This document shows, piece after piece, positions 7,586-15,644 of a stretch of DNA of 64,000 nucleotides. The first letter of the stretch is position 1, and every line of letters begins with the position of its first letter. Where the stretch lies: assembly GCF_002269505.1 (NCBI RefSeq), contig NZ_NQKQ01000025.1, positions 1 to 64,000 of the forward strand, read 5' to 3'. The position numbers were made by a program, and so were the translations under genes. The notes under the pieces are model-generated. The model was given only the letters and a program-made list of their open reading frames with translations. It had not been told where the DNA came from and did no database searches. Source of the stretch: Pseudomonas fragi (lineage in GTDB: Bacteria; Pseudomonadota; Gammaproteobacteria; Pseudomonadales; Pseudomonadaceae).

Positions 7586-9117
7586 CAGGACTCAGCCTTC
7601 AGAAATGCTTTGAAACGCACCAGTTCGGTCAGGCGGTAGCCCCGGTAGCGACCCATTGCCAGCATGAAGCCCACCATGATCAGCAGAACTGCCGGGAAGG
7701 TGAACACGAAGTACACCAGCTCCGGCACGCTCATAACCAGGTACGCCAGGGTGGCGGCGAACAGGGTGCCGATCGCGACTTTCATGGCGTGCCCGCCGCC
7801 GCGCTCTTCCCAGGTGATCGACAGACGCTCGATGGTCATTGTCAGAATCACCATCGGGAACAGGGCGACCGAAAGCCCGCGTTCCAGGCCCAGCTTGTGG
7901 CTGAACAAACTGATGGCCGCGATCAGGATGACCACAAAGGTCAGCACCACGGACAGGCGTGGCAGCATCTGCAGCTTCAAGTGTTCAAGGTAGGAGCGCA
8001 GCGTCAGCCCCAGTGCGGTAATCACCGTAAACAGGATGATGCCGAAGCCCAGCTGGGTCTCGCGGAAGGCCAGGGCAATCAGAACCGGGGTAAACGTACC
8101 CAGGGTTTGCAGGCCGATCAGGTTGCGCAGGATCAGGATCACCAGCACGCCGATCGGGATCATGACCATGATCATGAAGGTTTGCTGGGTCTGCAGCGGT
8201 AAGCCGTACAGCGAATACTCAAGGAAGTTGGCGTCAGTGTTCTCGTCGGTCAGCTTGGCCAGGCGAATGGCGTTCATTTCGCTGTTGTTCAGGCTGAAAG
8301 TAACGTTGGCTTTTTTACCACCATCGACCGTGACCATCGGCTCGTCGCCGATCCACCACAGCAGGCGGTCAGACGGCAGGCCCTGTTCGCCGGTTTCCGG
8401 GTTGAAGTACAGCCAGTCGTTGCCGTTGAAGCTGCGCAGCCACAGTTCCGGGGTTTGTGGCTGGTCGGCCACCAGGCGGATGGTGTGGACTTTTTCCATT
8501 GGTACGTGGGCAATCGACAGCAGCAACTCGATGATTTGTGCCTTGTGCGCGGTCGAAGGGTCGCCCGCCAGCAGCAGTTTCACGTTGTCATCGTTGGCAT
8601 TGCTGACGCGCTTGATGGTTTCGCTGATAAAGGTTTCGACATCGGCCGAGTGCTGGCGGATCGGCGCGAGCAAGGCTTCGGCGGCAATTTTTTCCGGACC
8701 TTCAACAGCGATGCTGTCGCGAAATACCGGACCTTTGATCTTGGTCTTGTCACCCGAGTAGCGCTTGGTCAGCACCAGGCGGTAGTACAGGGTTTGCTTG
8801 CCACTGACCCGGCGTGCCGACCATGTGACCTTGCGGTTACCGTCAACCCGGTTGACGCTCACCCCGTAGTTGTTGGAGATGAAGCTTTCGTTGAGGCTGA
8901 CGTAGTCGCGGTTCAGCGGCGGCACGAACATCTGGATCTTGACCGGATCTTTGGAGCTGGCGACAAACTCGACCTTGGCGTCGATATTCCACAAGTCATC
9001 CGTGGCGTCTTCGGTCACAGGAATGCCGAGGACGAAAATCTGATAGGCCGTGATCGAAATGCCCAGCACCACAAGGATGGTGATCAAGATTTTCAGGTGA
9101 AGGGTAAGAGCGCGCAT
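7585..9117 (-). CDS. Inactive transglutaminase-like / 7TM membrane protein
   Basis: A 510-residue membrane protein of the 'inactive transglutaminase fused to 7 transmembrane helices' (UUP1-type) family. One N-terminal helix (about 8-28) precedes a large extracytoplasmic domain (about 30-310). Then comes a bundle of about seven helices (from about 315, FMIMVMIPIGVLVILILRNL, to about 485). The soluble domain would face the periplasm. I see no clear Cys-His-Asp transglutaminase triad, consistent with a binding rather than catalytic role. It sits 5 bp after the retropepsin-like gene and overlaps the ATP-grasp gene by one base. The function is not established to my knowledge; it may act as receptor or transporter for the product of its operon partners. 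Confidence 0.85.
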   Translation of the reverse strand: MRALTLHLKILITILVVLGISITAYQIFVLGIPVTEDATDDLWNIDAKVEFVASSKDPVKIQMFVPPLNRDYVSLNESFISNNYGVSVNRVDGNRKVTWSARRVSGKQTLYYRLVLTKRYSGDKTKIKGPVFRDSIAVEGPEKIAAEALLAPIRQHSADVETFISETIKRVSNANDDNVKLLLAGDPSTAHKAQIIELLLSIAHVPMEKVHTIRLVADQPQTPELWLRSFNGNDWLYFNPETGEQGLPSDRLLWWIGDEPMVTVDGGKKANVTFSLNNSEMNAIRLAKLTDENTDANFLEYSLYGLPLQTQQTFMIMVMIPIGVLVILILRNLIGLQTLGTFTPVLIALAFRETQLGFGIILFTVITALGLTLRSYLEHLKLQMLPRLSVVLTFVVILIAAISLFSHKLGLERGLSVALFPMVILTMTIERLSITWEERGGGHAMKVAIGTLFAATLAYLVMSVPELVYFVFTFPAVLLIMVGFMLAMGRYRGYRLTELVRFKAFLKAES

Positions 9118-9122
9118 TTCAA

Positions 9123-9659
9123 TTACTCTGCGGTTTGAGCGTTGGCGGCGCAGGCAGGTTTGCCAGCAGCGTATTTAAGACTTGGGTCAACCAGCGCATC
9201 AAAGCGCTTTAGCGCTTCGGAGCCAATCAACAGCGGGTATTGGAACGCACTTCTATCGGTCAAGTTCACTTCGATGGTGCGTAAAGCCTTGCCCATGCAG
9301 ATTTCCAGGGAAATGACCGGGCGCGAGGTGTAGTTCTTGTCGGCCTGCGGGTCGTAGTCACCCGAGCGCCGCTTGATCTTGCTGACACGGGCCAGCGGGC
9401 GTTCGATGGGGTGCGAGTGGGCATCATCGATGGCCAGGTAAAAACGTACCCAGCTTTCGCCATCACGTTTGAAGCGCTTGATGTCACGGGCACTGAGCGA
9501 AGCTGTCTTGGCGCCGGTGTCGAGTTTGGCCGCTACCTGCAGGTCAATACCTGCCAGTTCTGCGTATTCATTGAGGCCGTACACGGTTTTTTCGCCAGCA
9601 TGGCTCAAGCCAGGTACGCACAGCAGGCAGGCGAGGATGTAGAGGGGAAAAAATTTCAT
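9123..9659 (-). CDS. Retropepsin-like (ATP-dependent zinc protease family) periplasmic protein
   Basis: A 178-residue protein of Pfam family Zn_protease/RimB, whose fold is that of a retroviral-type aspartic peptidase. The catalytic motif is in KLDTGAKTASLSA (about residues 45-57, the Asp of DTG). An N-terminal signal peptide MKFFPLYILACLLCVPGLSHA fixes the start at 9659, since a longer reading from 9767 would bury the signal. It heads the operon with the 7TM protein and the ATP-grasp ligase. A single DTG means it would need to dimerise to be active. It is exported, whereas the ligase is cytoplasmic, so the 7TM protein may link the two compartments. Confidence 0.85.
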   Translation of the reverse strand: MKFFPLYILACLLCVPGLSHAGEKTVYGLNEYAELAGIDLQVAAKLDTGAKTASLSARDIKRFKRDGESWVRFYLAIDDAHSHPIERPLARVSKIKRRSGDYDPQADKNYTSRPVISLEICMGKALRTIEVNLTDRSAFQYPLLIGSEALKRFDALVDPSLKYAAGKPACAANAQTAE

Positions 9660-9854
9660 AAATCGAAGCACGTCTCTTGCAATCTTCAGATCAAGGCGAC
9701 TGGCAGGAGTGCAAGTTTCCTCGTGCGGCTGCCCTATAGATGAGGGCAGGGCGGATGCGGTCGGCATTCTAACATGATGGTTTTATGGCGCCAGCGCCGA
9801 GGCGCCGCTAACCCTCCACGCAGCCAGTCGATACAACCAAGGTCGTATTAGACG

Positions 9855-9866
9855 ATTGTCGACAAT
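9855..9866. promoter_or_regulatory. GntR-type operator, copy 1
   Basis: The perfect palindrome ATTGTCGACAAT has the form of FadR/VanR-subfamily GntR operators. The 12-mer TGTCGACAATAT (9857-9868) recurs exactly at 9930-9941, 73 bp away. The two copies flank a likely promoter just upstream of the GntR gene, so autoregulation and control of the prp genes is the simplest reading. Confidence 0.65.
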
Positions 9867-9879
9867 ATCTATTTATTCT

Positions 9880-9908
9880 TTGACTACCTGTCTCGAAATG
9901 GCTAGTTT
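9880..9908 (+). promoter_or_regulatory. Likely sigma-70 promoter for the prp cluster
   Basis: TTGACT (9880-9885) and TAGTTT (9903-9908) are spaced by 17 bp. The promoter lies between the two TGTCGACA operator copies and upstream of the regulator gene. Called by eye. Confidence 0.4.
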
Positions 9909-9929
9909 TGGCGCTATTGATTTTCAAGG

Positions 9930-9941
9930 TGTCGACAATAT
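9930..9941. promoter_or_regulatory. GntR-type operator, copy 2
   Basis: TGTCGACAATAT is an exact copy of 9857-9868. It overlaps the ATG of the regulator gene (9940), placing it where bound protein would block initiation or early elongation. Confidence 0.55.
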
Positions 9942-10662
9942 GCTGCAAGCACTGGAACCTGCCCCGATCACCCAGGACGACTCGGAAACCCTTTCCGAGA
10001 ACGTTTTTCGGCGTATTCAGGCGGCTATTGTCAAAGGTGAAATCGCCCCGGGAAGCAAGATCTCCGAACCTGAGCTGGCGCGCACCTACGGCATCAGCCG
10101 TGGGCCGCTGCGCGAAGCCATTCACCGTCTTGAAGGCCAGCGTTTATTGGTGCGAGTGCCCCATGTGGGCGCCCGGGTCGTGTCGTTGAGCCATGCCGAA
10201 CTGATCGAACTCTACGAAATTCGCGAGTCCCTTGAAGGCATGGCTTGCCGTCTGGCCGCCGAGCGCATGAGCGATGAAGACATCGCCGAGTTGCGCCAGG
10301 TGCTCGAAACCCATGAACGCGATGAAGCGTTTCAGGCAGGCGTTGGCTACTACCAGCAGGAAGGCGACTTCGATTTTCATTACAAGATTATTCAGGGCAG
10401 CGGTAACCGCACCCTGACGCAAATGCTCTGTGGCGAGCTGTACCAGTTGGTGCGCATGTATCGCATCCAGTTTTCCGCCACGCCCAATCGCCCGCACCAG
10501 GCGTTTGCCGAGCATCACCGCATTCTCGATGCCATTGCCGATCGCGACGGCGAACTGGCCGAGTTGTTGATGCGCCGACATATCGGCGCTTCGAAACGCA
10601 ATATTGCGCGTCACTACCAAGACAGCGCCCAGCAGACAGCCACTCCACGAGGTGAGTCATGA
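9940..10662 (+). CDS. GntR-family (FadR/FCD) regulator of the methylcitrate cluster
   Basis: A 240-residue repressor-type regulator. Its winged helix-turn-helix is at about residues 20-80 (LARTYGISRGPLREAIHRLEGQ), followed by an FCD ligand domain (about 90-220). The start at 9940 is chosen because it has AAGGTG 9 bases upstream; the longer reading from 9856 would run across the promoter and operator. Its last codon overlaps prpB (ATGA at 10659), so it is the first gene of the prp operon. By family and position it likely senses a propionate-pathway metabolite such as 2-methylcitrate and represses the operon; this is inference. Confidence 0.9.
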   Translation: MLQALEPAPITQDDSETLSENVFRRIQAAIVKGEIAPGSKISEPELARTYGISRGPLREAIHRLEGQRLLVRVPHVGARVVSLSHAELIELYEIRESLEGMACRLAAERMSDEDIAELRQVLETHERDEAFQAGVGYYQQEGDFDFHYKIIQGSGNRTLTQMLCGELYQLVRMYRIQFSATPNRPHQAFAEHHRILDAIADRDGELAELLMRRHIGASKRNIARHYQDSAQQTATPRGES

Positions 10663-11546
10663 GCAATAAGAACAGTCCAGGCCAGCGTTTCCGTGATGCA
10701 GTTGCAAGCGAACATCCTTTGCAAGTGGTGGGTGCGATCAACGCCAACCACGCGCTGCTGGCCAAGCGTGCCGGTTTCAAGGCTATCTACCTGTCGGGTG
10801 GCGGCGTTGCAGCCGGGTCGCTGGGCGTGCCGGATCTGGGTATTACCGGTCTGGACGATGTACTGACTGATGTACGACGCATTACCGATGTGTGTGATCT
10901 GCCGCTGCTGGTAGATGTGGATACTGGCTTCGGCTCTTCGTTTTTCAACGTGTCGCGCACCGTCAAGTCGATGATCAAGTTCGGCGCTGCGGCGATTCAC
11001 ATTGAGGACCAGGTGGGCGCCAAGCGTTGCGGCCATCGCCCGAACAAGGAAATCGTTTCTCTGCAGGAAATGGTCGACCGCATCAAGGCCGCCGTCGATG
11101 CGCGCACCGATGACAGTTTCGTGATCATGGCGCGTACCGATGCGCTGGCGGTAGAAGGCCTGGAATCGGCCCTGGAACGTGCAGCGGCCTGTGTTGAAGC
11201 AGGCGCGGACATGGTTTTCCCGGAAGCCATTACCGAGCTGGAGATGTACAAACTGTTCGCCAACCGGGTGAAAGCGCCGATTCTGGCCAACATCACCGAG
11301 TTTGGTGCCACGCCGCTGTACACCACCGAGCAACTGGCCGGTGCTGACGTATCGCTGGTGCTGTACCCGCTATCGGCATTCCGGGCGATGAACAAGGCGG
11401 CCGAAAATGTCTACACCGCCATCCGCCGCGACGGTACCCAGCAAAACGTGATCGACACCATGCAAACCCGCATGGAGCTTTACGACGCCATCAATTACCA
11501 CGAGTTCGAGCAGAAGCTCGACGCGTTGTTTGCCGCGAAGAAGTAA
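10659..11546 (+). CDS. prpB: 2-methylisocitrate lyase
   Basis: A 295-residue enzyme of the isocitrate lyase/PEP mutase superfamily that splits 2-methylisocitrate to pyruvate and succinate, the last step of the methylcitrate cycle. The active-site motif KRCGH is at residues 122-126 (catalytic Cys124), and LVDVDTGFG supplies the metal-binding acidic residues. It overlaps the regulator stop by four bases (ATGA), implying coupled translation. Length is normal for PrpB. Confidence 0.97.
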   Translation: MSNKNSPGQRFRDAVASEHPLQVVGAINANHALLAKRAGFKAIYLSGGGVAAGSLGVPDLGITGLDDVLTDVRRITDVCDLPLLVDVDTGFGSSFFNVSRTVKSMIKFGAAAIHIEDQVGAKRCGHRPNKEIVSLQEMVDRIKAAVDARTDDSFVIMARTDALAVEGLESALERAAACVEAGADMVFPEAITELEMYKLFANRVKAPILANITEFGATPLYTTEQLAGADVSLVLYPLSAFRAMNKAAENVYTAIRRDGTQQNVIDTMQTRMELYDAINYHEFEQKLDALFAAKK

Positions 11547-11563
11547 CAGAACACTGTGAATCT

Positions 11564-11648
11564 GTGGGAGCGGGCTTGCCCGCGATAGGGTCACCGCAGT
11601 GATTCAGGCAAACCGTGTTGCCTGAATCGCGAGCAGGCTCGCTCCCAC
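11564..11648. repeat. Paired REP element between prpB and prpC
   Basis: Two inverted half-units of the GTGGGAGCGGGC...family (left GTGGGAGCGGGCTTGCCCGC, right ending GAGCAGGCTCGCTCCCAC) face each other across about 40 bases. A smaller inverted repeat, TTCAGGCAAnnnnnTTGCCTGAA, sits inside. It could form a large hairpin that shapes relative prpB and prpC expression. Confidence 0.85.
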
Positions 11649-11711
11649 CTATGTATGTATTGAACCCAGTAGTTGCCGAATCCCTAACAAATTCAAGATT
11701 GGAGAAGCGCA

Positions 11712-12839
11712 ATGGCCGAAGCAAAAGTATTGAGTGGTGCCGGTTTACGTGGCCAGGTGGCCGGGCAAACGGCCCTGTCCACCGTAGGCCAGGAAGGCGC
11801 GGGCCTCACTTATCGTGGTTATGACGTACGTGAACTGGCGGCCGAAGCTCGCTTCGAAGAAGTAGCTTACCTGCTGTTGTACGGCGAACTGCCGACCAAA
11901 ACCCAGCTGGCTGGCTACACGGCCAAGCTGCAAAAGCTGCGCGATCTGCCCCAGGCATTGAAAGAAGTGCTGGAGCGCATTCCCGCCGACGCCCACCCGA
12001 TGGACGTGATGCGCACCGGTTGCTCGTTCCTGGGCAACCTTGAGCCAGAGAAAGACTTCTCGGAGCAACAGGACAAGACCGACCGCCTGCTGGCCGCTTT
12101 CCCGGCAATCATGTGCTACTGGTATCGCTTCAGCCATGACGGCAAGCGCATCAATTGCGTAACCGACGAAGAGTCGATCGGCGGCCACTTCCTGCACTTG
12201 CTGCACGACAAGAAGCCGAGCGAGCTGCACGTCAAGGTGATGAACGTCTCACTGATCCTTTACGCCGAGCACGAGTTCAACGCTTCGACCTTTACAGCGC
12301 GCGTATGTGCCTCGACCTTGTCCGATCTGTATTCGTGCATCACCGCGGCCATCGGTTCGCTGCGCGGCCCGCTGCACGGCGGCGCCAACGAGGCGGCGAT
12401 GGAAATGATCGAACGCTTTGGCTCGGCAGAAGAAGCGGTGCAGGGCACCCTCGGCATGCTGGCGCGCAAGGACAAGATCATGGGCTTTGGCCACGCAATC
12501 TACAAAGACAGCGACCCGCGTAACGAAGTGATCAAGGGCTGGTCGAAAAAACTCGCCGACGAAGTGGGCGACACCGTGTTGTTCCCGGTCTCCGAAGCGA
12601 TCGACAAGACCATGTGGGAACAAAAGAAGCTGTTCCCCAACGCCGACTTCTACCATGCCTCGGCGTATCACTTCATGGGTATCCCTACCAAGCTGTTCAC
12701 CCCGATCTTTGTCTGCTCGCGCCTGACCGGCTGGGCGGCGCATGTGTTCGAGCAGCGTGCCAACAACCGCATCATCCGACCGAGCGCCGAGTACATCGGC
12801 GTAGAACAGCGCAAGTTCGTGCCAATCGAACGTCGCTGA
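11712..12839 (+). CDS. prpC: 2-methylcitrate synthase
   Basis: A 375-residue citrate-synthase-family enzyme that condenses propionyl-CoA and oxaloacetate to 2-methylcitrate. Signature stretches are LHGGANEAAMEMI (first active-site His region), GFGHAIYKDSDPRN (second His) and a C-terminal RIIRPSAEYIG. Its length is that of the short PrpC class rather than the longer GltA. A GGAG sits 9 bases upstream of the ATG. It is separated from prpB by a REP element and followed by another before acnD. Confidence 0.97.
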   Translation: MAEAKVLSGAGLRGQVAGQTALSTVGQEGAGLTYRGYDVRELAAEARFEEVAYLLLYGELPTKTQLAGYTAKLQKLRDLPQALKEVLERIPADAHPMDVMRTGCSFLGNLEPEKDFSEQQDKTDRLLAAFPAIMCYWYRFSHDGKRINCVTDEESIGGHFLHLLHDKKPSELHVKVMNVSLILYAEHEFNASTFTARVCASTLSDLYSCITAAIGSLRGPLHGGANEAAMEMIERFGSAEEAVQGTLGMLARKDKIMGFGHAIYKDSDPRNEVIKGWSKKLADEVGDTVLFPVSEAIDKTMWEQKKLFPNADFYHASAYHFMGIPTKLFTPIFVCSRLTGWAAHVFEQRANNRIIRPSAEYIGVEQRKFVPIERR

Positions 12840-12866
12840 GTGAGCAGGCACAGAGCCGATTAAAAG

Positions 12867-12950
12867 GTGGGAGCGGGCTTGCCCGCGATGGCATCAACGC
12901 GGTCCGCCTGAGCGACCGCAGCGCCTGCATCGCGAGCAGCCCGCTCCCAC
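12867..12950. repeat. Paired REP element between prpC and acnD
   Basis: Facing half-units GTGGGAGCGGGCTTGCCCGC and GCGAGCAGCCCGCTCCCAC, with a second, imperfect inner inverted repeat between them. Same family and arrangement as 11564-11648. Confidence 0.85.
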
Positions 12951-13005
12951 ATGAGTTCCTGGCCTGTTTGCCCTTTTGTACCTACCGTGATCGAGTCCTG
13001 CGCCA

Positions 13006-15597
13006 ATGAATACTGAATTTCGCAAAACATTACCGGGCACCCGGCTGGATTATTTCGACACCCGTGCGGCGGTCGATGCGATCAAGCCCGGTGCGTATGA
13101 CACGCTGCCTTATACCTCCCGCGTACTGGCCGAAAACCTGGTGCGCCGCTGTGATCCGGCCACCCTGAATGCATCGCTGAGCCAGTTGATCGATCGCAAG
13201 CGCGATCTCGACTTTCCGTGGTTCCCGGCGCGTGTGGTGTGCCACGATATTCTGGGCCAGACCGCGCTGGTCGACCTCGCCGGCCTGCGTGACGCCATCG
13301 CCCAGCAAGGCGGGGACCCGGCCCAGGTCAACCCGGTCGTGCCGACCCAACTGATCGTCGACCACTCGCTGGCGGTGGAATGCGGCGGTTACGACCCCGA
13401 GGCGTTTGAAAAGAACCGCGCCATCGAAGACCGTCGTAACGAAGACCGCTTCCACTTTATCGAGTGGACCAAAAAAGCCTTTAAAAACGTTGATGTGATC
13501 CCGCCAGGCAACGGCATCATGCACCAGATCAACTTGGAGAAAATGTCTCCGGTGATCCAGGTGCGCGACGGTGTGGCCTTCCCGGATACCTGCGTGGGCA
13601 CTGACAGCCACACGCCACACGTGGATTCGCTCGGCGTGATCGCCATTGGTGTTGGCGGCCTTGAAGCCGAAAGCGTGATGCTGGGCCGTGCCTCGTGGAT
13701 GCGCCTGCCGGAAATCGTCGGCGTCGAGCTGACCGGCAAGCTGCAACCGGGTATTACCGCCACCGATATGGTGCTGGCGCTCACCGAGTTCCTGCGCAAG
13801 CAGAAAGTGGTCGGTGCCTGGCTGGAGTTCTTCGGTGAAGGCGCTGCAGCTTTGACCCTGGGCGACCGTGCCACCATCTCCAATATGGCTCCGGAATACG
13901 GCGCCACGGCTGCGATGTTCTATATCGACCAGCAAACCATCGATTACCTCAAGCTGACCGGTCGTGAAGACCAGCAAGTGCAACTGGTGGAGAACTACGC
14001 TAGGGTCAGCGGCCTGTGGGCCGACAGCCTCAAGGGCGCGCAATACGAGCGCAGTCTGAGCTTTGACCTGTCATCGGTAGTGCGCAACATGGCCGGGCCG
14101 AGCAACCCGCACGCGCGCGTGGCCACCACTGATCTGGCAGCCAAGGGCATCGCCGGTCAATGGGACGATGTGCCGGGGCAAATGCCCGATGGCGCGGTCA
14201 TCATCGCGGCTATCACCAGTTGCACCAATACCAGCAACCCGCGCAACGTGATCGCCGCGGGCTTGATGGCGCGCAATGCCAACAAGCTTGGCCTGAGCCG
14301 CAAGCCGTGGGTGAAGACCTCGCTGGCGCCGGGCTCCAAAACCGTGGCCCTGTATCTGGACGAAGCCGGTTTGACCCATGAACTGGAGAAGCTGGGCTTT
14401 GGCGTGGTGGCATTTGCCTGCACCACCTGCAACGGCATGTCCGGTGCCCTGGACCCTGCGATCCAGCAGGAAATCATCGACCGCGACCTGTACGCCACGG
14501 CCGTGCTGTCGGGCAACCGTAACTTTGATGGGCGAATTCACCCTTACGCCAAACAGGCATTTCTCGCCTCGCCACCGCTAGTGGTGGCTTACGCAATTGC
14601 CGGCACCATTCGTTTCGATATCGAGAAAGATGTATTGGGCCTGGATGCCAGCGGCAAGGAAATCCGCCTCAAGGACATCTGGCCGAGCGATGAAGAAATC
14701 GACGCCGTGGTCAAGGCTGCGGTCAAACCCGAGCAGTTTCGCCAGGTCTACATTCCGATGTTCGCCATCCATGAAGACACCGGCCCGAAAGTCGAGCCGC
14801 TGTATGACTGGCGCCCGCAAAGTACCTACATCCGCCGTCCGCCCTATTGGGAAGGGGCGCTGGCCGGGGCACGTCCACTCAAAGGCATGCGTCCGTTGGC
14901 GGTGCTGCCGGACAACATCACCACGGACCACTTGTCGCCGTCCAACGCCATCATGCTCGACAGCGCCGCAGGCGAATATCTGGCGAAAATGGGCTTGCCG
15001 GAAGTCGACTTCAACTCCTACGCCACCCACCGTGGTGACCACCTGACGGCCCAGCGCGCGACATTCGCCAACCCGAAGCTGTTCAACGAAATGGTGATCG
15101 AGGACGGCAAGGTCAAGCAGGGCTCACTGACTCGCCTTGAGCCCGAGGGCAAGGTGATGCGCATGTGGGAAGCTATTGAAACCTACATGGAACGCAAGCA
15201 GCCGCTGATCATTATCGCGGGCGCCGATTACGGTCAGGGCTCGTCCCGTGACTGGGCGGCCAAGGGTGTACGCCTGGCAGGTGTCGAGGCCATCGCGGCC
15301 GAAGGCTTTGAGCGTATTCACCGCACCAACCTGGTCGGCATGGGCGTGTTGCCACTGGAATTTTTGCCGGGTACCAACCGCAAGACCCTGCAGATCGACG
15401 GCAGTGAAACCTACGACGTAGTCGGCGAGCGCACGCCGCGTGCAACGCTGACCCTGGTGATCACCCGCAAAAATGGCGAACGCCTGGAAGTGCCGGTGAC
15501 CTGCCGCCTGGATACCGCGGAAGAAGTCTCGATCTACGAAGCCGGTGGCGTGTTGCAGCGTTTTGCCCAGGACTTCCTGGAATCGGCGACAGCCTAA
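13006..15597 (+). CDS. acnD: Fe/S-dependent 2-methylcitrate dehydratase (AcnD)
   Basis: An 863-residue aconitase-family enzyme that dehydrates 2-methylcitrate to a 2-methylaconitate isomer, working with PrpF. The three [4Fe-4S] ligands are visible at Cys406 (SCTNTSNPRN) and Cys472/Cys475 (CTTCNGMSG). The C-terminal swivel domain has GADYGQGSSRDWAAKGVRLAG. Its position between prpC and prpF picks AcnD over housekeeping AcnA. The ribosome-binding site is weak. Confidence 0.95.
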   Translation: MNTEFRKTLPGTRLDYFDTRAAVDAIKPGAYDTLPYTSRVLAENLVRRCDPATLNASLSQLIDRKRDLDFPWFPARVVCHDILGQTALVDLAGLRDAIAQQGGDPAQVNPVVPTQLIVDHSLAVECGGYDPEAFEKNRAIEDRRNEDRFHFIEWTKKAFKNVDVIPPGNGIMHQINLEKMSPVIQVRDGVAFPDTCVGTDSHTPHVDSLGVIAIGVGGLEAESVMLGRASWMRLPEIVGVELTGKLQPGITATDMVLALTEFLRKQKVVGAWLEFFGEGAAALTLGDRATISNMAPEYGATAAMFYIDQQTIDYLKLTGREDQQVQLVENYARVSGLWADSLKGAQYERSLSFDLSSVVRNMAGPSNPHARVATTDLAAKGIAGQWDDVPGQMPDGAVIIAAITSCTNTSNPRNVIAAGLMARNANKLGLSRKPWVKTSLAPGSKTVALYLDEAGLTHELEKLGFGVVAFACTTCNGMSGALDPAIQQEIIDRDLYATAVLSGNRNFDGRIHPYAKQAFLASPPLVVAYAIAGTIRFDIEKDVLGLDASGKEIRLKDIWPSDEEIDAVVKAAVKPEQFRQVYIPMFAIHEDTGPKVEPLYDWRPQSTYIRRPPYWEGALAGARPLKGMRPLAVLPDNITTDHLSPSNAIMLDSAAGEYLAKMGLPEVDFNSYATHRGDHLTAQRATFANPKLFNEMVIEDGKVKQGSLTRLEPEGKVMRMWEAIETYMERKQPLIIIAGADYGQGSSRDWAAKGVRLAGVEAIAAEGFERIHRTNLVGMGVLPLEFLPGTNRKTLQIDGSETYDVVGERTPRATLTLVITRKNGERLEVPVTCRLDTAEEVSIYEAGGVLQRFAQDFLESATA

Positions 15598-15644
15598 CCC
15601 CAGCGCCGGGGCCAGGTGCCCCGGCTACTATAGGACTCAGTGTT

